Positions 1 to 8,279 of a DNA stretch of 18,763 bases are shown here, piece by piece; within the stretch, counting starts at the first letter, position 1, and each line of letters begins with the position of its first letter. Below the pieces are notes generated by a model. It saw nothing but the letters and a program-made list of their open reading frames with translations, did no database searches and had not been told where the DNA came from. Both the position numbers and the translations under genes were made by a program. This DNA comes from an uncultured Prevotellaceae bacterium (GTDB lineage: Bacteria; Bacteroidota; Bacteroidia; Bacteroidales; Bacteroidaceae). Location of the stretch: positions 1 to 18,763 of the forward strand of contig CAJKQZ010000029.1 in the NCBI GenBank assembly GCA_905202115.1. Direction: 5' to 3'.

Positions 1-53
1 TGAGATATTTTAAAATATCTCAGACATATTTCAAATTATCTCAGAGATAATTT
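1..53. repeat. Phased dyad-site array, left copy (cut by window edge)
   Basis: This AT-rich array is built from 13-bp dyad sites of the form TATSTCWGASATA. Complete sites lie at 16-28 (TATCTCAGACATA) and 37-49 (TATCTCAGAGATA, a perfect palindrome around its centre base). Bases 1-7 (TGAGATA) are the right half of a further site that would start at -5, so the period is exactly 21 bp, about two helical turns. The spacers are 8 bp: TTTTAAAA and TTTCAAAT. Bases 1-22 also form a perfect 22-bp palindrome. A T-tract and TGCGGGA follow, as in the copy at 11055-11121. It lies downstream of the zinc-ribbon lipoprotein gene. Its role is unknown; operator, nucleoid-protein site, terminator or dispersed repeat are all possible. 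Confidence 0.7.
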
Positions 54-163
54 TTTTCTGCTGCGGGAGAAAAAACGAATAACGAAAAATGCCCGTCATA
101 ACAGCGGTGGCGGGAAACAAGAAACGGCAGATAAGAACCGAACAGTGGCATGGAGATGTTGCT

Positions 164-1159
164 TCATACATTGCGTGCGCCACAATAAGGACACGTGCCC
201 TTGTGGCGCAGCTTGTTGCCGCAACGTCCGCACAGGTAGCGGTAAGTACGGTTGCGGCGGTAGCGCATAAAAGCGAATACCGCGTAAGCCACGAGCAGCA
301 AGTAGCCTAAATAGAAAAACGTCGTTAGCGCGAAAACGAGATAAACCATAAGTGCCACGCCTGTCAGCGACAACAGATAAGGCAGCGCCCCTCCCCACCC
401 GAGAATGCGCGACGTATCGTCCACAGTAGCGATAGCGAGAAGCACCACGAGCCATACACACGTTATCATGGCCGACAAGACAGGAGGGACTATAAAAGGG
501 TTAAGCGTGGGATTGAAATAAAACTCCTGCCACGTTTCGGGCACAAAGTGCTGTATCGAGGCGTAAAGCACGGCAACAGCCGCAATGTCGAGACAGAGCA
601 GCGAGGGGTAAAGGCTGTCTATGTCGTTGAAGTGGACAATCCTTATTTTCTTTTTCCTCACCAAGCGTATGAGGCATACCGCCGCCACAACAACCGCGAG
701 AACGCACAATGCAAGGTTACGCCGGTTGCCGAAAAAGTGGATGAACTTTGAAATCGGGTCGTCGGGGGCAGCTTTTTTCAACAGGTCGCTTTCGTGAAGC
801 CACCCTATGGTATACTGGTCGCGGGCCACCTTTATCCATACGGTATCGACAGCATCGGCAGGGACATAAACAAAATCTGCCACCACAAGAAGGTCGTTTT
901 CGTACACGCACACCGTATCGCCGAACGAGCCCACAGGATCGGCAGGCGTGGAGGGCAGCAGCACAATGCTGTCGGCGCTCACGCAGAAATTGTAGTTCTG
1001 CGAATAGTGATGATTGCGGGCAAAAAGAATCGAATCGCGCTGCCCTGCAGTGTAATCCCAATCTATATCGAGGGCGGAGCGCCTGTAAGTGCACGACGTA
1101 ACGGCCATGAAAAGCGTCAACACGGCAATTGCGGGCAATATGACTTTCTTAATCGGCAT
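164..1159 (-). CDS. Membrane lipoprotein with SH3-like ectodomain and C-terminal zinc ribbon
   Basis: The protein has 331 residues and no assigned function. It starts with a lipoprotein signal peptide (hydrophobic 6-20, lipobox AVTSC, lipidated Cys23). Residues 24-145 form an ectodomain; 75-128 resemble a bacterial SH3-like fold (the stretch around VWIKVARDQ, then GWLHESDLL). Hydrophobic segments follow at about 148-167, 184-203, 223-246, 257-278 and 279-297. The tail is basic (RYRRNR) and ends in a zinc ribbon with Cys310, Cys313, Cys323 and Cys326. With five spans and a lipidated N-terminus, the ribbon would sit in the cytoplasm. This is inference from hydrophobicity and the positive-inside rule. 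Its ATG lies inside the end of rlhA (11-base overlap), so translational coupling is likely. It is the last gene of the minus-strand run. Similar zinc-ribbon membrane proteins are common in Bacteroidales and are annotated only by domain. Confidence 0.85.
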   Translation of the reverse strand: MPIKKVILPAIAVLTLFMAVTSCTYRRSALDIDWDYTAGQRDSILFARNHHYSQNYNFCVSADSIVLLPSTPADPVGSFGDTVCVYENDLLVVADFVYVPADAVDTVWIKVARDQYTIGWLHESDLLKKAAPDDPISKFIHFFGNRRNLALCVLAVVVAAVCLIRLVRKKKIRIVHFNDIDSLYPSLLCLDIAAVAVLYASIQHFVPETWQEFYFNPTLNPFIVPPVLSAMITCVWLVVLLAIATVDDTSRILGWGGALPYLLSLTGVALMVYLVFALTTFFYLGYLLLVAYAVFAFMRYRRNRTYRYLCGRCGNKLRHKGTCPYCGARNV

Positions 1160-2969
1160 AAACCTTCATATAACAGCGACTGCAATCGAATTCAAGTCTG
1201 AAACGGCGCCCGTCGTCAAGGCGCAAATAAAGCTCGGAAGGCAGACGTCGGGCGTTTTTCTCGCGCAAGCAGGCCCCGAGAGCGTGACGAAGGCAAAAGC
1301 GGCAGGTCATTATCGCGGCGTCATGCGGAGCGCTCATCTCATAAGCGGGAGCAACCGAAGTGGCTCCGCACCTGCGGTAAAACTCACGCGCGGTGACATT
1401 GGCCACATTATAGCTGAAATCTATTTCCTTGTTGCCGGATGTTATGGTTCCACGGCTGCGCACCGGAATACGCTCCACCCGCGCGGCCGTCTGCATGTGG
1501 GCCGCCACGGCGTCGCGACGCACTGCCACCAAAACCGACGAAGGAATGAAGCGCTCCCCGTCGAGGCGCAAATCCACACTTCGGGCACAAAAAAGAGTAT
1601 CACCAAGACGCGACAGCTGCCGCCGCAGATTTTCCTGCTGCGGAGTTCGGGCGTCTTCGTGGGGATAAGAGAACGGGAAAACGGTTCTGCGACCCAATTC
1701 GTCGGAAAGTTCGAGCGAATATCCGTCGGGCGTTTCGGAAAAAACCATATCCACATCCAAACGACGCTCGGCCGAAGCCTTAGACAACTGACGTTCGAAC
1801 GCAGAATCGCTATTGCGGAACAAACGTGTATGCTTCTGCAGCCTTTCGGGCATGGACGAGGGAAAAAGTCGGTTGCCTTCGGCGCGATTCACACGGAAAC
1901 CGCGAAGCGTTCCTTCGGAATCGAAGAAACAAAGTCCGTCGCCGTTGTGAAACGAAGCCAGTCCGGCCACCGTAAAACTGTCGCGGCGCATTTCCTTTAC
2001 TTCGCCGACCGGTTCGCCTGTGCTCTTGGGCGTGTTTGCCGACAGCATGCCGCGCGAACGCTCCGTAAGGAAATAGTCGGTAAAGCCGCGATTGAAACTT
2101 TTCTCGGGAACTGGTTCGAAATCAATCGAGGAAATGCCTGCCGAAGCCCTTTCGTATTCATCGCGGCGGGCAAGAACCTCGTCAATGCGGCGGCGGTAGA
2201 ACGCCGTGACGTTCTTTACATACGAAACGTCCTTGAGCCGCCCTTCTATTTTAAACGAACTTACGCCCGCGTCGATCATTTGTTCTATGTAACGGTTGCG
2301 GTTCATATCGCGCAGCGAGAGAAGGTGTTTTCTCTGCATGATAATGTCCCCGCCGGAAGTTTCGAGATTGAAAGGAAGACGGCAGAACTGCGCGCATTCG
2401 CCTCTGTTGGCGCTGCGGCCAAAACAATATTGCGAAGCATAGCACCTGCCGCTCAGACTTACGCACAACGCCCCGTGAACAAAAGCTTCGAGCCTGACTT
2501 CGGGGCACGCAGCATGGATTTCGCCTATCTCGCCGAGCGAAAGTTCGCGGGCAAGCACAACGGTGTCGAACCCCTCGTTGTAAAGGCGGCGCACCTTGTC
2601 GGGCGTGCGGTTGTCGGTCTGCGTGCTGGCGTGAAACGGAATTGGCGGAAGCGGCATGGAAAGAAAAGCGGCGTCCTGCACGATGAAAGCATCCGCACCT
2701 GCGTCGTACAAAGAACGGGCAAGGCTCTGAACTTCTTCCAGCTCGGAATCGTAAAGTATGGTGTTGAGGGTAACATATACCTTTGCCCCGAAAACATGTG
2801 CGAACTCGGCCAGCCGACGTATATCGTCGGGCGAATTCGAAGCCGAGGCACGCGCGCCGAACTTTGAGGCCCCTATATAAACAGCGTCGGCGCCATGCTT
2901 TATGGCCTCAATGCCTGTGTCAGCATTGCGGGCGGGAGCAAGAAGTTCTATTTTTCGTTTGGCTTTCAA
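1149..2969 (-). CDS. rlhA: U32 family protein, RlhA-type 23S rRNA C2501 hydroxylase
   Basis: The 606-residue protein resembles E. coli RlhA (YdcP) along its whole length. RlhA is needed for 5-hydroxylation of C2501 in 23S rRNA and draws on prephenate. Matching features are the N-terminal ELLAPARN, HGADAVYIG (25-33), VTLNTIL (66-72), HASTQ (113-117) and the U32 signature at 164-197 (FVHGALCV, GRC, RSANRGEC). Cys169, Cys176, Cys192 and Cys196 are candidates for the iron-sulfur ligands known in the UbiU/RlhA group. The C-terminal part keeps the cysteine motifs TCRFCLRHALGAC and FDCSRCYM and ends just after them, about 45 residues earlier than the E. coli protein. The start is TTG: an in-frame stop lies 15 bases upstream with no ATG between, and the conserved N-terminus begins right there. 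It follows metA by 121 bases and overlaps the lipoprotein gene by 11. A related U32 function (peptidase, tRNA hydroxylation) is less likely. Confidence 0.85.
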   Translation of the reverse strand: MKAKRKIELLAPARNADTGIEAIKHGADAVYIGASKFGARASASNSPDDIRRLAEFAHVFGAKVYVTLNTILYDSELEEVQSLARSLYDAGADAFIVQDAAFLSMPLPPIPFHASTQTDNRTPDKVRRLYNEGFDTVVLARELSLGEIGEIHAACPEVRLEAFVHGALCVSLSGRCYASQYCFGRSANRGECAQFCRLPFNLETSGGDIIMQRKHLLSLRDMNRNRYIEQMIDAGVSSFKIEGRLKDVSYVKNVTAFYRRRIDEVLARRDEYERASAGISSIDFEPVPEKSFNRGFTDYFLTERSRGMLSANTPKSTGEPVGEVKEMRRDSFTVAGLASFHNGDGLCFFDSEGTLRGFRVNRAEGNRLFPSSMPERLQKHTRLFRNSDSAFERQLSKASAERRLDVDMVFSETPDGYSLELSDELGRRTVFPFSYPHEDARTPQQENLRRQLSRLGDTLFCARSVDLRLDGERFIPSSVLVAVRRDAVAAHMQTAARVERIPVRSRGTITSGNKEIDFSYNVANVTAREFYRRCGATSVAPAYEMSAPHDAAIMTCRFCLRHALGACLREKNARRLPSELYLRLDDGRRFRLEFDCSRCYMKVYAD

Positions 2970-3007
2970 AGATGTATAAGTTTACTTTTTACCCCCGATA
3001 AAAAACA

Positions 3008-3038
3008 CTTCCGGAAACACATTCATCAAAAGCGGAAG
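3008..3038 (-). terminator. Candidate intrinsic terminator downstream of metA
   Basis: On the minus strand a 6-bp stem (CTTCCG / CGGAAG, at 3033-3038 and 3008-3013) closes a 19-base loop and is followed by TGTTTTTT. It lies between the metA stop and the rlhA start. The stem is short and the loop long, so it is weak or partial at best. If real, rlhA and the lipoprotein gene would depend on read-through or on a promoter not recognised here. Confidence 0.35.
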
Positions 3039-3090
3039 ACATGCAGAAAAACGCCTTGTCATCATGCGGAACGAAAACGTCCGCAAAAAA

Positions 3091-3975
3091 TCAGGGCTTT
3101 TTGTTTACATAATAATTGAGCCAGTTGGAATAAAACAAATCGGCCGGCTTTTGCCATGAATAGTTTATTCCTTTCTTCGGATTGTCTTCCACATAATAAT
3201 TCTCGGGAGGAGCTATTTCAAGCCCGCGACCTAAATCGCGGCGGTATTCGTTGTCGAGAGTGGCAGGTGAATATTCGAGATGTCCCATTACGAAAAATTC
3301 GCTGCGGTTAACAGGTTTTACTATCCCCACGCCGGAACGTTCGCCCTCAACGAAAATCTCGAGATCCGCAACGCGGTCTATATCTTCTCGGCGAACTTCG
3401 GTGTAACGGCTGTTTGGCATGTTGAAACGCTCTTCCAATCCGTGAAAGATAGGCAGGCCTGAACGCTGAAGACGCTGCTCGTAAACGCCGAACAGCTTAT
3501 GAGGCAAATCGTATTTGGGAACACCGTAATGATGATAGAGCCCCACCTGCGCGCCCCAGCAAAGATAAACGGCAGAACGTATCTCGGTGCGAGACCAGTC
3601 GAAAATCTCTATGAGTTGTTCCCAATAACGCACACTTTCAAAGGGAATACGCTCCACAGGTGCGCCGGTTACAATCATACCTTCGTACTGCTGCGGCGCA
3701 AGTTCGTCGAAATTCCGATAAAAAGCGTCCATGTGCTCCTGTGGAGTGTTTTTGTATTGCTGGCCGCGGATTTTCATCGGAATAAGCTGCACATGAAGAT
3801 CGGTTTTCGATAACTGACGCGAAATATCAAGCTCCGTTACAGCCTTTATGGGCATCAGATTAAGGAGCAATATGCGCAAAGGTTCGACCCCCTCGGGAAC
3901 TTCATCGTAAACAACGATTCCCTGAGAGCGCAGCTCCTTGATTGCCGGCAGATTTTTAGGAACGTACAAAGGCAT
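3091..3975 (-). CDS. metA: Homoserine O-acyltransferase MetA (acetyl-CoA type predicted)
   Basis: MetA activates homoserine for methionine synthesis by O-acylation, in the cytoplasm. The 294-residue protein is collinear with E. coli MetA (309 residues). It has the N-terminal MPLYVPKNLPA, LLLNLMPIKAVTE (37-49), the nucleophile Cys139 in LCWGAQ, YEQR, and GHLEY carrying the catalytic His and Glu, and ends in NWLNYYV. In TGAPVE, residue Glu108 aligns with Gly111 of the E. coli enzyme. In this family Glu at that position goes with acetyl-CoA and Gly with succinyl-CoA, so O-acetylhomoserine is the predicted product. The ATG is preceded by AAGGAG (3983-3988, minus strand) with 7-base spacing, a Shine-Dalgarno site that is unusual for this phylum. 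The 175 bases upstream, after the M13 peptidase gene, hold no SAM riboswitch or clear promoter that I can recognise. Confidence 0.95.
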   Translation of the reverse strand: MPLYVPKNLPAIKELRSQGIVVYDEVPEGVEPLRILLLNLMPIKAVTELDISRQLSKTDLHVQLIPMKIRGQQYKNTPQEHMDAFYRNFDELAPQQYEGMIVTGAPVERIPFESVRYWEQLIEIFDWSRTEIRSAVYLCWGAQVGLYHHYGVPKYDLPHKLFGVYEQRLQRSGLPIFHGLEERFNMPNSRYTEVRREDIDRVADLEIFVEGERSGVGIVKPVNRSEFFVMGHLEYSPATLDNEYRRDLGRGLEIAPPENYYVEDNPKKGINYSWQKPADLFYSNWLNYYVNKKP

Positions 3976-3982
3976 GTCGTTA

Positions 3983-3988
3983 CTCCTT
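3983..3988 (-). promoter_or_regulatory. Shine-Dalgarno site of metA
   Basis: On the minus strand AAGGAG stands 7 bases before the metA ATG. Bacteroidota genes mostly lack such sites, so it fixes the start and suggests efficient translation of metA independent of the preceding gene. Confidence 0.6.
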
Positions 3989-4150
3989 ATTTATATAGTC
4001 AATGTATCGCTGTTATTTTATGACATAATGCGGAAAAATCCTGTTTTCCGATTTACCGTACCGCAGAACGGACGCAAAGCAACGGACAGAATTTTCCGAA
4101 TTTCTTCCGGCACTCCCGCCTACTGCGGAAATGCAGGAAGAAATAATGTG

Positions 4151-6181
4151 TTACCAAATATCTACACGCTCGTTTTCGGGCACATAAAGCTTGCTGTCCT
4201 TTTTCACATTGAATGCCTTGTACCAGGCTTCGATGTGAGGAAGCGCACCATTAACTCTCCAGCGTCCGAGAGAGTGAGGATCGCTTTTTGTGCGCTTGCG
4301 TATTTCCTCATCCGTGATGTTGGCACCCCAAACATTGGCATACGCAAGGAAGAAACGTTGGTCGGGAGTAAATCCGTCGGCGCTGTCGAGCGGAGCTTCT
4401 TCCATAGCGTTCTGCAGAGCCTTGTATGCAACCTGCAATCCTCCGTGATCGGCAAGATTCTCGCCCAAAGTGAGCGCACCATTGCCTTTAAGTCCCGGAA
4501 GTACCTCGATATTGCTAAAGAAATCGTTCATAACCTGCGCACGTTTCTTGAAATTATCAGCATCTCCCTTAGTCCACCAATCTTTCAGGTTTCCTTCCTT
4601 ATCGAACTGGCGTCCCTGATCATCGAATCCGTGCGTCATCTCATGCCCTATGACTACGCCGATAGCACCGTAGTTGAAAGCGTCATCTGCTGCCGGATCG
4701 AAGAACGGAGGCTGCAATATTCCGGCGGGGAAACAGATTTCGTTCGTCGTAGGATTGTAGTAAGCGTTTACCGTCTGCGGATTCATATACCACTTCGTGC
4801 GGTCAACTTTCTTGTTAACGGTGCGGTTTATTTCATAGTCGGTTGAATATTCGTTCGCAGCTGCAACATTTTCATACAGTGAGCGTGTGCTGTCGATTTC
4901 CAGCTTTGTATAATCGCACCAAGTGTCGGGATAACCTATCTTCACGTAGAAGTGAGCCAGTTTGTCAAGAGCTTTGGCTTTCGTTGTGTCGCTCATCCAG
5001 GTCTGGGCCTGTATTCTCTGACCGAGAGCTTCCTGGAGATTCTTCACGAGCTTGAGCATACGCGTTTTCGACGACTCGGGGAAATATTTCTCGGCGTACA
5101 TCTTGCCTACTCCCTCGCCTATTATGCTTTCGACCAACCCAACGGAACGTTTCCACAACGGACGCTCCTCTTTAAGTCCCGACATAACCTTTCCATAGAA
5201 GTCAAAACGTATTTTCCGCACCGTATCGCTAAGGAATGGCGCGGCCGCGTCGAGCATATGAAACTGCATATAAACTTTCTGTGCTTCTACGGGCACATTC
5301 GTCACTATATTTTCTATTTCATGAATTGCTTCGGGCTGGCCGACGCTTATTTCTTTGAATTCGGGGAACCCAAGCGTAGAGAAGTAAGTTTTCCAGTCTA
5401 TTCCCTGATAATCTTTTACAAACTGCTCAAACGTCATTTTATTATAGTTCGACGACGGGTCGCGAAGCTCTACCGCACTGCGCGATGCCTTCGCTATCCG
5501 CGTTTCTATATCCATGACGTTTTCCATTTTCTTCTGTGCAGTTTCGGGAGCGTCGCCATAAGTTTCGAACATCTTCACGATATAATCCTTGAAAGCGTTG
5601 CGGATTTTAAGCGTCGCGCTGTCGCTGTCGAGATAATACTCTTTTTCGCCGAGTGTAAGACCTCCCTGTCCAATCTGCACAAGGTTCATCTCACTGTTTT
5701 TTATATCGGCGTCAACCGATGTGCTGAAATATCCGTCAAGTCCGCGGCGTTCAAGTAAAGCCATTGTCTTAACCAAATCGGCCGGTGTGGATATTTTGTC
5801 TATTTCCGCCATATCCTTGCGCAAAGGTTCCACACCTTCTCTGTTCTTGCGCACGCTGTCCATAGCGAGACTGTAAAGTTCTCCTATCTTCTGGGCAATG
5901 GAACCGTCTTCCTGCTTGTTGGCAGACAGGTCTTCTATTAGTTCCCGCAACTGTTTGCTGTTGTTTTCGTAAAGCTGCTCAAAAGTACCATAGCGTGAGT
6001 AATCCGCAGGCAGGGGATGATTTTTCATCCATCCACCGCAGGCATACTGATAAAAGTCATCGCCCGGACTTACACTGGTATCGAGATTCTCAGACTGGAT
6101 ACCGGTTGTAAAAGCGTTATTGTTGCAGGACGCTGTAAAAGCTGCAACCGCCATTGTCGAAACCACCATTTTTAAATTCAT
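4151..6181 (-). CDS. M13 (neprilysin/PepO-like) zinc metallopeptidase, lipoprotein
   Basis: This 676-residue endopeptidase of family M13 cleaves oligopeptides and acts outside the cytoplasm. The N-terminus is a lipoprotein signal with Cys19 (FTASC). Residues following the Cys are NNN rather than an acidic run, so there is no evident surface-export signal and periplasmic facing is plausible. The M13_N domain spans about 35-415. The M13 catalytic domain has NAYY (472-475), the zinc motif HEMTH (513-517) and GENLAD (573-578) with third ligand Glu574. His636 (HSLGRWRVNG) corresponds to the substrate-binding His of neprilysin, and the C-terminus ends in VDIW, as is usual for PepO-like enzymes. All expected catalytic residues are present. 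It lies 66 bases downstream of the ABC-F gene with no TAnnTTTG box between them, so co-transcription is likely. Confidence 0.95.
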   Translation of the reverse strand: MNLKMVVSTMAVAAFTASCNNNAFTTGIQSENLDTSVSPGDDFYQYACGGWMKNHPLPADYSRYGTFEQLYENNSKQLRELIEDLSANKQEDGSIAQKIGELYSLAMDSVRKNREGVEPLRKDMAEIDKISTPADLVKTMALLERRGLDGYFSTSVDADIKNSEMNLVQIGQGGLTLGEKEYYLDSDSATLKIRNAFKDYIVKMFETYGDAPETAQKKMENVMDIETRIAKASRSAVELRDPSSNYNKMTFEQFVKDYQGIDWKTYFSTLGFPEFKEISVGQPEAIHEIENIVTNVPVEAQKVYMQFHMLDAAAPFLSDTVRKIRFDFYGKVMSGLKEERPLWKRSVGLVESIIGEGVGKMYAEKYFPESSKTRMLKLVKNLQEALGQRIQAQTWMSDTTKAKALDKLAHFYVKIGYPDTWCDYTKLEIDSTRSLYENVAAANEYSTDYEINRTVNKKVDRTKWYMNPQTVNAYYNPTTNEICFPAGILQPPFFDPAADDAFNYGAIGVVIGHEMTHGFDDQGRQFDKEGNLKDWWTKGDADNFKKRAQVMNDFFSNIEVLPGLKGNGALTLGENLADHGGLQVAYKALQNAMEEAPLDSADGFTPDQRFFLAYANVWGANITDEEIRKRTKSDPHSLGRWRVNGALPHIEAWYKAFNVKKDSKLYVPENERVDIW

Positions 6182-6247
6182 AGCTGTTATATTTTTATTC
6201 TCCGTTACTTGTAAGAATTTATATTTAGCGCCATGCTACGACGCGTT

Positions 6248-8182
6248 TCAGTTTTCGTTTTTGAAGTTATCCAGTTCTTCTTCGGCGCGTTCCCACTCTT
6301 CCATTGCCTTTGCGAGCTGTTTGTTCATTGTACCGTGACGGGCAAAGAGTTCTGCGTCGGCGGCATTAGCAGGGTCGTTCATCCGGTCTTCGAGCATTTT
6401 CACCGCAGCCTCGAGCTCCGTCACCGTTTTCTCGGCTTCAGAGGCAGCACGCTCCAACTTGCGCAAACGCTTGGCCTGCTCCTTTTGCTGTTCATAGGCC
6501 ACGCGACCTCCGTCCAAAGCAACCGTTTTTGTTTCGCTCTTCGCCGCGGCGGGACGCTGCAACTCAGAGAGCGATTCGATTTTGTTCTTTTCAAGAAAAT
6601 CGTATATGCCGCCAAGATATTCTTTCACCTTTCCTCCGCCGAATTCGTAGACTTTGGTAACAAGCCCGTCAAGGAAATCGCGGTCGTGACTTACGATGAC
6701 GGCTGTTCCGTCGAAAGCCCGGATAGCTTCTTTCAGCACATCTTTCGTGCGCATGTCGAGGTGGTTGGTAGGCTCGTCGAGAATGAGGAAGTTCACCGGT
6801 TCGAGAAGCAGACGTATCATGGCAAGACGGCTGCGCTCGCCGCCCGAAAGGAATTTCACGTACTTGTCGCCGGCCTCGCCGCCAAACATGAAAGCCCCGA
6901 GTATGTCGCGGATTTTAAGACGTACCTCTCCGCGCGCCACACGGTCTATGGTGTCGAACACGGTAACGTCGTCGTCGAGCAGCTGCGCCTGATTCTGCGC
7001 ATAATATCCTATCTCCACATTATGCCCTATCGCAAGTTTACCCTCAAAAGGTATCTCGCCCATAATGCACTTTACCAGCGTAGATTTTCCCTCGCCGTTC
7101 TTACCTACGAAAGCCACTTTCTCGCCGCGGCGTATCGAAAGCGTCACTCCCGAGAAGACTGTATGACTGCCGTAGCTCTTTTCTACATCCTCGCATATCA
7201 GCGGAAAATCGCCGCTCCGCACACAAGGCGGAAATTTAAGGTGAAGCGACGCATTGTCCACCTCGTCCACCTCGATAGGCACCATTTTCTCAAGATGTTT
7301 CAGGCGGCTCTGCACCTGCGCTGCCTTAGTGGGCTTATAGCGGAAGCGTTCCACGAAACTCTTTATGTCGGCAATCTCTTTCTGCTGGTTTTCGTAAGCC
7401 CGCTGCTGCTGTTCGCGGCGCTCGGCCCGCAGTTTCACATACTCGTCGTAGCCCACGCGATAATCGGTTATCCTACCGACGCTTATTTCCATTGTACGGT
7501 TGGTAACGTTGTTCAGAAAAGCGCGGTCGTGGCTCACGAGCAACACCGAACACGAAGCTCCCGCAAGAAAGCGTTCGAACCATTGAATGCTCTCTATGTC
7601 GAGATGATTCGTAGGTTCGTCGAGCAACAGCAGGTCGGGGCTCTGCAAAAGAATCTTGGCCAGTTCTATACGCATTCGCCAGCCGCCGGAGAACTCGCTC
7701 GTGGGACGATCGAAATCGCTCCTCTCAAAACCTAAGCCTATAAGCGTGCGTTCGGTAGCGGCACGGCAGTTGTCGCCGCCCACTATCTGGAAACGCTCGT
7801 TCTCACGCGTATACCGCTCAACAAGCGCCATGTATTCCTCACTATCATAGTCGGTACGCTCCGACAGCTCAGCGTTCATGGCCTCGATACGGCCGCGCAT
7901 TCTCTCGATTCCGGCAAAAGCCTTCTCGGTTTCCTGCATTACCGTCTGCGTATCGCTCAGTTTCATCACCTGCGGCAGATAGCCCACAGTGGCGTCGCGA
8001 CTTATGCTCACCGTTCCCGACGTAGGCTTCTGCAGCCCTGCCAGAATCTTGAGCAAGGTGGACTTTCCCGCACCGTTCTTTCCCACAAGCGCCACGCGCT
8101 CGCGGTCGCCTATAACGAAAGTAGCGTTGCTGAAAAGCGGACGCGCTCCGAATTCCACCGAAAGTCCCTCGACCGATACCAC
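6248..8182 (-). CDS. ABC-F family ribosome-associated ATPase
   Basis: This 644-residue cytoplasmic protein has two ATPase domains in one chain and no membrane segment. ABC1 has Walker A GKNGAGKS (34-41), signature FSGGW (164-168) and Walker B with Glu189 (LLDEPTNHLD). A linker at about 245-320 contains RFRYKPTKAAQ (279-289), the P-site tRNA interaction motif typical of ABC-F. ABC2 has Walker A GKNGEGKS (360-367), signature LSGGE (445-449) and Walker B with Glu470. A coiled coil at about 560-640 closes the protein. ABC-F proteins bind the ribosomal E site and relieve stalling, and some protect against antibiotics; this one looks like the ordinary housekeeping type of Bacteroidales. The start is GTG, which fits the family N-terminus MVSVEGL; no in-frame ATG lies just upstream. 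Its promoter lies inside repeat copy A, giving a leader of only about 20 bases. Confidence 0.93.
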   Translation of the reverse strand: MVSVEGLSVEFGARPLFSNATFVIGDRERVALVGKNGAGKSTLLKILAGLQKPTSGTVSISRDATVGYLPQVMKLSDTQTVMQETEKAFAGIERMRGRIEAMNAELSERTDYDSEEYMALVERYTRENERFQIVGGDNCRAATERTLIGLGFERSDFDRPTSEFSGGWRMRIELAKILLQSPDLLLLDEPTNHLDIESIQWFERFLAGASCSVLLVSHDRAFLNNVTNRTMEISVGRITDYRVGYDEYVKLRAERREQQQRAYENQQKEIADIKSFVERFRYKPTKAAQVQSRLKHLEKMVPIEVDEVDNASLHLKFPPCVRSGDFPLICEDVEKSYGSHTVFSGVTLSIRRGEKVAFVGKNGEGKSTLVKCIMGEIPFEGKLAIGHNVEIGYYAQNQAQLLDDDVTVFDTIDRVARGEVRLKIRDILGAFMFGGEAGDKYVKFLSGGERSRLAMIRLLLEPVNFLILDEPTNHLDMRTKDVLKEAIRAFDGTAVIVSHDRDFLDGLVTKVYEFGGGKVKEYLGGIYDFLEKNKIESLSELQRPAAAKSETKTVALDGGRVAYEQQKEQAKRLRKLERAASEAEKTVTELEAAVKMLEDRMNDPANAADAELFARHGTMNKQLAKAMEEWERAEEELDNFKNEN

Positions 8183-8208
8183 CTTATGTAAAAGTTTGAT
8201 AAAACGTG

Positions 8209-8274
8209 TGCAAATATAACAAAAGGCAAGCGCAGAGCAAAATGAGCTCGCTCATTTTCTCTGCCGAGCCGCCA
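8209..8274 (-). repeat. 66-base promoter-bearing repeat, copy A
   Basis: Read on the minus strand this copy starts TGGCGGCTCGGCA, contains the interrupted palindrome AAAATGAGC-GA-GCTCATTTT, then GCTCTGCGCTTGCC, and ends in TATATTTGCA. It differs from copy C at 5 of 66 bases and has no indels. Differences are scattered outside the -33 and -7 boxes, which are identical in A and C. Confidence 0.9.
8211..8241 (-). promoter_or_regulatory. Promoter of the ABC-F gene inside repeat copy A
   Basis: On the minus strand the -33 box TTTG (8238-8241) and the -7 box TATATTTG (8211-8218) are separated by exactly 19 bases, a perfect match to the Bacteroidota primary sigma consensus. Transcription should begin near 8203, about 21 bases before the GTG start. 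Confidence 0.8.
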
Positions 8275-8279
8275 AGTAT

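Noticed and set aside
1..53. CRISPR array, because of regularly spaced repeats
   Set aside because: The sites are 13 bp with 8-bp AT spacers that are themselves similar, the count is three, and no cas gene is near. It fits phased dyad sites, not repeat-spacer structure.
1089..2867. Long open frame (592 codons) antisense to rlhA
   Set aside because: It lies opposite a gene with full-length homology. Its translation shows no recognisable domain and is rich in Arg, His and Ala, as expected for an antisense shadow of GC-rich coding sequence.
3061..3090. Hairpin GCGGAACG/CGTCCGC just after metA as its terminator
   Set aside because: On the minus strand the T-run lies before the stem, next to the metA stop, not after it. 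The hairpin also has a bulge.
3976..4150. SAM riboswitch or terminator before metA
   Set aside because: I looked on the minus strand for SAM-I and SAM-II core features and found none. The CGGAAAA/TTTTCCG hairpin at 4031-4050 has no T-tract on the relevant side.
6233..7735. Long open frame (500 codons) antisense to the ABC-F gene
   Set aside because: The sense strand encodes an intact ABC-F protein with all motifs. The antisense product has no motif and no promoter.
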